A stretch of DNA of 34,130 nt from NCBI GenBank assembly GCA_036351435.1, contig JAZBPA010000351.1:1-34130 (forward strand), read 5' to 3'. Positions 15,385 to 22,050 of this stretch are shown here, piece by piece. A program made the translations under genes and the position numbers. Under the pieces are notes generated by a model, which ran no database searches, was not told where the DNA came from, and saw only the letters and a program-made list of their open reading frames with translations. The stretch comes from JAAUQA01 sp036351435 (GTDB taxonomy: Bacteria; Pseudomonadota; Gammaproteobacteria; Competibacterales; Competibacteraceae). Positions within the stretch are counted from its first letter, which is position 1; each line of letters begins with the position of its first letter.

Positions 15385-16951
15385 GGTTCAGCGCCTCATC
15401 GAGCATGGTTAACACCCGCTCCGCGCCCAGAACTGCCAGAAAAGTGCCCATCCGCGAGCCTTTCTCTTTGCCGATAAGCACTTGATATAAGAATTTGAAC
15501 CACTCGCCCTTATCCAGGTTATGCTCACGCGCCACCGAGAACAACGCATTTTGTAGCTGCTCTGCGGCATAGCTTTCCTCGCTAACCAGCGCCTCAATCA
15601 GCTGGCGTAACTCCTGCAGATAGGGCACCAAGCGGGTATCAATTTCTAGTGATTCTCTAGGCAGCTTTGCCTGATAATCCTGCACATAAGCGATTACTTT
15701 GCTGCAGAGTTCTCTGAAGAACGGTTCGTTTTCGGCCACGCTGGGATCGTGGCGGGCAGCGTATTCATAAAGCACGTTTCCTTCGTGCAAGCCCAAATTC
15801 TCAGCGACATTGACTAATAAGCCGAAGCCAATCTCGGAATTTTCCAACCCCTGGGCGTCGTGATGATGTTGGAATTGATCGATAAACCAGACGGAGTTGT
15901 TCACATCTGTGCGTTTTTCCGTGCGCAGTGCTTTAAGATAATCGTCGACGATTTTCGGCAAGATCGGCAAGCCCATCTGCCGGGCTTTATTGGGATTGGC
16001 TAATAGGAAGTGCAACAACGCGCCCAACGGCGAATAGGCTTGCCATTGTTCCATGGAAATACCGTTACCGATTTTTTTGGATATTTTCGCGCCGTTTTCG
16101 TCTAAAAACAGTTCGTACTTATAGTTGACCGGTGGCGTCCCTCCCAGCAGTGCGCAGATTTTGCGGCTCATCGTGTAAGAGTCGATTAAATCCTTGCCGT
16201 ACATTTCATAATCCACGCCCAGCATGTACCAGCGTAACGCCCAGTCTACTTTCCAACCCACTTTGACATGACCTCCGGTAATGGTCATGGTGGCAGCGTG
16301 ACCGCAGGAATGATACTTGCCCCCCTCGTTTTGATCGCAACAGTAGCTAATCGTGTAATTGTCCTTGTCGATGCCCGTCACTCGGGTGGTGTAAATTTTT
16401 CCGCAGGATTCACAGATCGGGAAAAACGGACTCCAGGCTGATCTTTTGTCCGCTGAAATAGAGGCCGTGAACAAGTCACGAATAGCCTCGTAGCAATCCA
16501 TGATTCGGCATAGTCCGCTATCGAAGTGGCCACTGCGATAAGTCTCCGTAGACGAATAAAACTCATAATCGAAGCCGTAATGGTCTAAGAAACGTTGTAA
16601 TTGGCGGTTCATGAATCCGGCAAACGAGGCCTCTTTGCCGAACGGATCGGGAATCGAAGTCAGCGGCGCACCGAGGTGAGGCTTGAGCAGCTCATGATTA
16701 GGCACGTTTTCCGGCAAGTTGCGCAACCCATCCATATCGTCGGAGAAGACGATCAAGCGGGCTTGATGATCGGGAAATGCGTTTCTGAACGCATTGATCA
16801 CAAACGTGGTGCGCGCCACTTCGGCAAACGTGCCGATATGCGGTAAACCGGACGGCCCATAACCGGTTTCGAAGACGACGGTGTTTTTCTGCTTACCCGC
16901 CTGATTAAACACCCGCTGTGCCTCTTGATGAGGCCAGTTCAATTTTGCCAT
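15371..16951 (-). CDS. lysS: Lysyl-tRNA synthetase, class I
   Basis: This enzyme charges tRNA(Lys). The fold is class I (archaeal type), not the class II LysS/LysU of E. coli: the HIGH motif is in GPSGLPHIG (H38-G40) and KMSKS reads KISKK at 289-293. A zinc-ribbon-like set of Cys (C180, C183, C204/C205, C216) lies between them. The 526 residues are typical of bacterial class I LysRS. The ATG is 3 bases from the stop of the alkB-like gene, so the two are very likely translated from one message. Among gammaproteobacteria the class I form is a minority type. Whether a class II gene also exists cannot be judged here. Confidence 0.95.
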   Translation of the reverse strand: MAKLNWPHQEAQRVFNQAGKQKNTVVFETGYGPSGLPHIGTFAEVARTTFVINAFRNAFPDHQARLIVFSDDMDGLRNLPENVPNHELLKPHLGAPLTSIPDPFGKEASFAGFMNRQLQRFLDHYGFDYEFYSSTETYRSGHFDSGLCRIMDCYEAIRDLFTASISADKRSAWSPFFPICESCGKIYTTRVTGIDKDNYTISYCCDQNEGGKYHSCGHAATMTITGGHVKVGWKVDWALRWYMLGVDYEMYGKDLIDSYTMSRKICALLGGTPPVNYKYELFLDENGAKISKKIGNGISMEQWQAYSPLGALLHFLLANPNKARQMGLPILPKIVDDYLKALRTEKRTDVNNSVWFIDQFQHHHDAQGLENSEIGFGLLVNVAENLGLHEGNVLYEYAARHDPSVAENEPFFRELCSKVIAYVQDYQAKLPRESLEIDTRLVPYLQELRQLIEALVSEESYAAEQLQNALFSVAREHNLDKGEWFKFLYQVLIGKEKGSRMGTFLAVLGAERVLTMLDEALNRYQQ

Positions 16952-16954
16952 AGT

Positions 16955-17554
16955 CTAAAAATCCGGTAATCGAATGACCCGAAAGGTCAAATTGATGCGT
17001 GGCGACACCGTTTGCCTAGTTTTCGGGACCCGGTGCTGCCAATAATGTTGGGTAGTGCCGCCCATCAATAGCAGGCTGCCGTGAGTCAGAGTTACTGCGC
17101 CTTTATGGGTTCCATTGTTATGTCGCAACAAAAAACGCCGCGAACCACCGAAACTGACCGAAGCGATAACCGGATTTTCACCCAATTCCCGTTCAGCGTC
17201 GTTATGCCAACCCATGCTATCGCGACCATCACGGTAAAGGTTCAAAAGAACGCTGTTGAAGTGTACCCCGGTTATTCGCTTGATGCGGTTCCTGATTACC
17301 AGCAATACTGGGATCCAGGGAATGGGAGCATGGCGAAGGCCGGAATAAGCGTAACAGCAGCCGGCATCGCCATACCATGCGGTCAAACGCGGCACGAGAT
17401 GGGTTTTACCGTATAACCGGATATTTTCTTGCTGCCACGCGACACCTTCCAGCAACTCAGTGAACAATCGGTCACTTGCATCCGGAGTATAAAACTGTTC
17501 GATAAAATCGAGCTTAGCGTCAGGCAAAGATAAATCAGTTTTGCGCAAAGGCAA
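16955..17554 (-). CDS. alkB: AlkB-family 2-oxoglutarate/Fe(II) dioxygenase
   Basis: AlkB-type enzymes oxidatively remove methyl groups from alkylated bases in DNA or RNA using Fe(II) and 2-oxoglutarate. The iron triad is H117-x-D119 (MGWHNDAE) with H174 (QHRVPK), and the 2-oxoglutarate arginines are R186 and R192 in RINLTFR. The 199-residue length and the LNLYRDGRDSMGWHND signature fit the short ALKBH2/3-like branch rather than E. coli AlkB. The start is uncertain: no ATG or GTG is available upstream, so a TTG at 17554 without a clear ribosome site is used, perhaps aided by translation of the gene 44 bases upstream. lysS follows after 3 bases, which raises a tRNA or RNA substrate as an alternative to DNA repair. 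Confidence 0.92.
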   Translation of the reverse strand: MPLRKTDLSLPDAKLDFIEQFYTPDASDRLFTELLEGVAWQQENIRLYGKTHLVPRLTAWYGDAGCCYAYSGLRHAPIPWIPVLLVIRNRIKRITGVHFNSVLLNLYRDGRDSMGWHNDAERELGENPVIASVSFGGSRRFLLRHNNGTHKGAVTLTHGSLLLMGGTTQHYWQHRVPKTRQTVSPRINLTFRVIRLPDF

Positions 17555-17598
17555 GGGCGAGTCTACGGCAAACTCGGTTTGCTGGCCGTATACGCTGT

Positions 17599-18819
17599 TC
17601 AGGATGCAACGCTGGACTGCAATTGAGCAGTCAACCGTTCAAATTCCCGTTTCATCTCCAAATTCTCAAACGCGCGCATTGGGGGCATTTGCCGTTGCAA
17701 CAGATTATCCAGCATCGCTTGACTGCTTTTCATCAAGGCGACTAACTCTCCTGAAATCTTAACGGTCTCGTAGGTATTTCGGGCAATCGCGATATCCTGC
17801 AGTAGGCGTTCACGCGCTTGCGCCACTTGCCGAGCTTGTTCGACCAGATAGTCTCGATACAGTGCTGCAGCCCGCAAAGTCAGCGCTTGGGCTTGCAAGT
17901 TGGCATCTAAGACCTGTTGCGCAACATTGGCTTGCTGTTTCAAGTCCTGAGTTTGTTCCATCAATACCTTGGCCTTATCCGCGATCTCGTCGATCTCGGG
18001 CAGATAGCGGGTATTCACAGCCGTGATCAAATGCGTCTGCATCCGCTCCAGAATCTCCAGCAGGACTAGATACATCCCATAATACCGACGGCTACCATCC
18101 AGCGACTCTCGGCTATCCACCATCAGTTGTTCCAATTGCTCGGTAATGGTTTTTACGTTGTCGAACGCCACGCCCATTTCGATTAGATCATCACCCACTA
18201 CCGTGGATAGCAAAAACTCTAATTGCTCGTCGCTTAATACCAGTCCCAAACGGCGCAGTTCAGAGGCGAATTCGCGGCGAATGGTGCGTAGTTCCTGATT
18301 AGCAGCATTGATACGTTGGGATTGCTGCTGAATGGCCTGATCGTAATCTGCAACGGTTTTTTGCCAACGCCCCTCTTGCGGAGCTGTCACCCGTTGGGTA
18401 CGTAATTCGTCAATCTCAGTCTGTGCTTGACGGATGCTGTCTTGCAGCTCGCGAATGCGTTCCCGGTAATGCTGGGCTGGCGAAATCGCCAATACCGTGA
18501 TGGCCTCATCCAGGAGTTCGTTGATAGCGGCCTGATTAGAGGCTTGATCTTTACCTAGCCAAGCCCGCTCAGGAAGCGCTTGATGACGATCATGTAGGGT
18601 CAGAGCTTGTTCCAGTTTGGGTAAGGTTTGTTCCCAGACGCGACTAAAATCATGTTGTGCATCGTCGCTGAATAATTTCCGGGTATCCTCCCAAGCGCCA
18701 CCCGCTGTGTCTTGTATTTTGCTCCACCAATCGCTGTTGGGAGCTTTCTCTTGGGCTGTTGCGAATCCGCTCGTCAACGATAAGCCGATCAACATCAGTG
18801 TAAATAGGCGTTCTCTCAT
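17599..18819 (-). CDS. Exported coiled-coil protein of unknown function
   Basis: I do not recognise this family. The ATG at 18819 (with GAGGGGA upstream) is preferred to the TTG one codon earlier, giving 406 residues. A signal peptide is clear (RERLFTLMLIGLSLTSGFATA, cut near residue 22), with no lipobox Cys, so the protein is likely periplasmic. Most of the rest is helical and rich in Gln, Glu, Arg and Leu. Heptad-like stretches at ~115-185 and ~265-345 suggest long coiled coils. No transmembrane segment follows the signal. It lies between the TPR gene and alkB on the same strand. A scaffold or envelope role is only a guess. Confidence 0.8.
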   Translation of the reverse strand: MRERLFTLMLIGLSLTSGFATAQEKAPNSDWWSKIQDTAGGAWEDTRKLFSDDAQHDFSRVWEQTLPKLEQALTLHDRHQALPERAWLGKDQASNQAAINELLDEAITVLAISPAQHYRERIRELQDSIRQAQTEIDELRTQRVTAPQEGRWQKTVADYDQAIQQQSQRINAANQELRTIRREFASELRRLGLVLSDEQLEFLLSTVVGDDLIEMGVAFDNVKTITEQLEQLMVDSRESLDGSRRYYGMYLVLLEILERMQTHLITAVNTRYLPEIDEIADKAKVLMEQTQDLKQQANVAQQVLDANLQAQALTLRAAALYRDYLVEQARQVAQARERLLQDIAIARNTYETVKISGELVALMKSSQAMLDNLLQRQMPPMRAFENLEMKREFERLTAQLQSSVAS

Positions 18820-18970
18820 CAAGTCCCCTCGCCGCCCACCCGGCTACCGGCCAAGAGTTTAACTTTAGCTAGGTATTCCCGGATGGATTGGGTAACAATG
18901 TTTAATTTCATGGGGGTTACCTGCTGGCCGGAATTGGCCGATTGACCGTTTATAGTTGACGATCAGGTGG

Positions 18971-20074
18971 CTAATTTCTGTGTTGTAATTCAGTGACTTT
19001 AGCGTCGCATTTAGCTTGCCAATGCACCGCATTATCGTGTTCGCCTCGGCCTTCTGCAAAACGGGCTAACACATTATAATTTTTGTAAATTTTTGGCAAA
19101 TCCAATGCTTCGCCTAATTCAGTAGCCTGTATTAGATACTCTTCAGCTTTTTCCCATTGACCCAGCCGCCAGAACAGAATGCCTAACTGAAAATACGACG
19201 CTTCTGCACCGACTTCATTGCCCATGTCCAATTTGATCGCCAGACTTTTCTCAACCGAAGTGATCGCTTGCTGTAACAACGCTTGCCGAATCTCAGCGTC
19301 GGTAGTTTGTTCAGCACGTTTTTGATAAAGAATTCCTACATTTTGCGCATAGATTGCCAATTGGCTGCGGGCGCCCAACCTCTCGGCTAATTCAAAACTC
19401 CGGGCATAGCTCAATTCAGCAGTTTCTAGGTCGCCTTGCTGAACCTCAGCGGTGGCCAACAAATCCCACACACGCATCTCCTCTTCTTGGATACCTACCC
19501 GTTGCAACAGCCTAACCGCCTCTTTGAGTAGTATTATGGCTTGCTCGTAATGCTCCTGCCGTCGGTGCAGAACGCCCAACTTTTCCAAAATAATAGCCTG
19601 TAAACTACTATCCCTAGCCATTTGCGCAGCGCAGAACGCGTCCGCGTAGCGGGCCTCCGCATCGGCATAGCGGCGTTGACGAGTTAACAGTTCCGCCATT
19701 GATCCCAGGGCATTGGCAACTTCTCTATCATGCCCCAGCAAGCGGTAGATGTGTAATTCACGTTCTGCAGCTGCTAGTGCAGCAGCCGGCCGGCCTGTAT
19801 TGCGGTATACAGCAGCCAAAATTCCCAACGTTGTTGCGAGTTCCTGATCACGTTGTTCGCTACGATGTTGGGTTTCTAAGCGGGTTATCAGATCTTGTAA
19901 CAGACTAACGGCGGTGCCTTGCTCACCCTCCGTACAATGACGCCATGCTTGCTCTCTTAGGGCCGCATAATCAGCGATATTTGGATTGCTTTGCGTCCCC
20001 ATGGCGCTTCGCACCCAATGGGTTACAGTGCGATATAGTTGCTTGAGGGGATCCAATCTGCCTGCCTTGGCCAT
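18971..20074 (-). CDS. Tetratricopeptide-repeat protein
   Basis: The 367-residue protein has no signal peptide and is probably cytoplasmic. From residue ~75 it is built of TPR units of the extended type, with recurring patterns such as ALGSMAELLTRQRRYADAEARYADAF, KLGVLHRRQEHYEQAIILLKEA and ASYFQLGILFWRLGQWEKAEEYLIQA. This gives about seven repeats. The partner is unknown. The ATG is 4 bases past the hflD stop with GGGGA as ribosome site, so it is coupled to mnmA-hflD. The gap 18823-18970 to the next gene shows no clear terminator. Confidence 0.85.
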   Translation of the reverse strand: MAKAGRLDPLKQLYRTVTHWVRSAMGTQSNPNIADYAALREQAWRHCTEGEQGTAVSLLQDLITRLETQHRSEQRDQELATTLGILAAVYRNTGRPAAALAAAERELHIYRLLGHDREVANALGSMAELLTRQRRYADAEARYADAFCAAQMARDSSLQAIILEKLGVLHRRQEHYEQAIILLKEAVRLLQRVGIQEEEMRVWDLLATAEVQQGDLETAELSYARSFELAERLGARSQLAIYAQNVGILYQKRAEQTTDAEIRQALLQQAITSVEKSLAIKLDMGNEVGAEASYFQLGILFWRLGQWEKAEEYLIQATELGEALDLPKIYKNYNVLARFAEGRGEHDNAVHWQAKCDAKVTELQHRN

Positions 20075-20078
20075 GCGC

Positions 20079-20699
20079 TCAATCCCCTAAAGTCGCTAAA
20101 ATATGTTGAGTTTCCAACAATAATACCCTACGGCGGAATAGTAAGGTCAGGCGTCCACCGCCACTTTGTCGCCATAAGCGAGCTGCCCGCACACCAGCAA
20201 GCAACAACGTTCGGATACGGTTGGTATTGTCTGGATTGGTTAAATGGACACGTTCCCCGTTAACCATAATACGAGGGGTGAGGGTACTGACCGTCGCCGC
20301 ATAAATATCCGCCAGGCCAGCAATAATATTTTCGTGCCCCAGAGGAAAGTAACTCAGTTTATCCACGGTCGCTTCAAGACCTTCTCGGATGCGTTGCAAC
20401 ATAGCGGTGTGTCTAGCCAGTTTACGTTCCAACACCAGAAGCGCCACCACGTAGCGGGTGATTTCCATGTCTTTGGGGTTGCTCAGGTGTCGTTTGAGCT
20501 GACGCAGTCCCGAATGCAATTGACTGACGCTACCATAAACATCTTCGTTACTGGCAGCGTCGATTTTCAGCAAACTACCCAAACAAGTTGCGAAATCATC
20601 CGAATCGACTCGACCATTGCGAGCGATGTCACGCACCAAAGTAGTCGCCAAAAAAAGGCCGGCTAGGGCAATCACTCGGTCATGATCGGTATTTGGCAT
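20079..20699 (-). CDS. hflD: High-frequency lysogenization protein HflD homologue
   Basis: HflD is a conserved gammaproteobacterial protein that in E. coli interacts with phage lambda CII; its housekeeping role is unclear. The ATG at 20699 is chosen because the product then begins MPNTDHDRVIALAGL, aligning with the E. coli N-terminus. The upstream TTG overlapping mnmA adds eight residues without a match. At 206 residues it is close to the family length. Matching stretches are EITRYVVALLVLERKL, the region around STLTPRIMVNG, and LLAGVRAARLWRQSGGGR. The gene follows mnmA by 16 bases, the same order as in E. coli. Confidence 0.93.
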   Translation of the reverse strand: MPNTDHDRVIALAGLFLATTLVRDIARNGRVDSDDFATCLGSLLKIDAASNEDVYGSVSQLHSGLRQLKRHLSNPKDMEITRYVVALLVLERKLARHTAMLQRIREGLEATVDKLSYFPLGHENIIAGLADIYAATVSTLTPRIMVNGERVHLTNPDNTNRIRTLLLAGVRAARLWRQSGGGRLTLLFRRRVLLLETQHILATLGD

Positions 20700-20715
20700 G
20701 ATATAAACAGTATCC

Positions 20716-21804
20716 TCAGTCAAAAAAGGCGTCTATTACGCCACCACCTAGACATTCATCACCCCGGTAAAAAACAACTGACTGACCTGGGGTTATTGCC
20801 CTTTGTGGCTCTGCAAATTCGACATCACATGTGGTCGCTGACAAATATTTGATAGTACACACTTGATCCGGCTGGCGGTAACGGGTTTTGGCAGCGCAGG
20901 TTAATGGCAATACCGGCGGTTCACCAGCAACCCAATGGAGTTGAGAAGCCCGTAGCCACCGATGGAACAACAGCGGATGCTGATGCCCTTGCGCCACAAC
21001 CAGCACATTGTGTTGCATATCTTTAGCGACCACATACCAGGGATCACCACCGTTTCCTCGTTGCCCACCGATGCCTAATCCTTGCCGCTGCCCAAAAGTA
21101 TAAAACATCAAACCGCTGTGCTTTCCTAGTGTTTCACCTTGCGGCGTGCGTATTTCCCCAGGTTGGGCAGGGAGATAGCGACTCAGAAACTCCCGGAAGT
21201 CGCGTTCGCCGATAAAACAAATACCGGTACTGTCTTTTTTGTCATGGGTAACCAGCCCTGCTGCAGTCGCTAGTTCACGCACCTGGCGTTTTTCGAGTTC
21301 GCCGACCGGAAACAGTACCTCGGTCAGTTGCGCTTGCCCCAATGTATAGAGAAAGTAGCTCTGATCTTTACCGCTATCCAGTCCCTTTAACAAGTGTCGC
21401 TGCTCTCCCTGCTCTTCACAACGAGCGTAATGGCCGGTTGCGACAGCGGTTGCTCCCAAGCGTCGAGCATACTCCAGGAAAGCTTTAAATTTGATTTCCT
21501 TGTTACACAGCACGTCCGGGTTAGGGGTGCGTCCCTGGCGATATTCGGCCAAGAAGTAACGAAATACCCGTTCTTGGTATTCTTTGGTGAAGTTTACGGT
21601 GTGCAGTGGAATATTGAGCGTTTCGCAAACCTCTCGTGCATCCCTCAAATCTTCGGCTGCTGAGCAATAACCGGGAGCATAAGAGTCCTCCCAATTATTC
21701 ATGAACACGCCATGGACTTCATAGCCTTGCTCGACCAATAATAACGCGGCAACCGATGAATCAACGCCACCAGATAAACCGACAACTACTCGCCTTTTGC
21801 GCAT
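20716..21804 (-). CDS. mnmA: tRNA 2-thiouridylase MnmA
   Basis: MnmA adds sulfur at C2 of the wobble uridine in tRNA for Lys, Glu and Gln. The PP-loop SGGVDSS is at 11-17. The catalytic cysteines are C100 (NPDVLCNKEIKF) and C196 (DSTGICFIGERDF). The family insert YTFGQRQGLGIGG and C-terminal beta-barrel are present, and the length of 362 is standard. It is the first gene of the minus-strand run mnmA-hflD-TPR. Its promoter should lie in 21805-22050. Confidence 0.97.
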   Translation of the reverse strand: MRKRRVVVGLSGGVDSSVAALLLVEQGYEVHGVFMNNWEDSYAPGYCSAAEDLRDAREVCETLNIPLHTVNFTKEYQERVFRYFLAEYRQGRTPNPDVLCNKEIKFKAFLEYARRLGATAVATGHYARCEEQGEQRHLLKGLDSGKDQSYFLYTLGQAQLTEVLFPVGELEKRQVRELATAAGLVTHDKKDSTGICFIGERDFREFLSRYLPAQPGEIRTPQGETLGKHSGLMFYTFGQRQGLGIGGQRGNGGDPWYVVAKDMQHNVLVVAQGHQHPLLFHRWLRASQLHWVAGEPPVLPLTCAAKTRYRQPDQVCTIKYLSATTCDVEFAEPQRAITPGQSVVFYRGDECLGGGVIDAFFD

Positions 21805-22050
21805 TGATACTGTTCCTGCGCCATAACCTTTGTATGGCTGCCTTGTTAGGGTTAAATATATTTTTTTAGCCGCGCAAGTCGTTTATTGACTACTCTTTTG
21901 TTCATGCCAAGTGAAGATGGTACCGGAAGGCTGAGGCTATCGCATAAAATTAACCACAGTTGCTGTTGGTTTCTTAACTGACACAGTGGGTTAGTGTGCC
22001 TACAGTGCGGTTCATAGTATTTGTAGTGATACTTGTTGGGGGCGTAGCCG
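21805..22050. promoter_or_regulatory. Divergent intergenic region between mnmA and the GGDEF/EAL gene
   Basis: This 246-base gap must carry promoters for both flanking genes. It has an AT-rich stretch near 21850-21866 and an imperfect inverted repeat AACCACAG-TTG-CTGTTGGTT at ~21952-21971. I found no convincing -35/-10 pair, and a 101-codon reading frame on the minus strand that crosses into the neighbouring gene has no coding signature. Confidence 0.3.
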
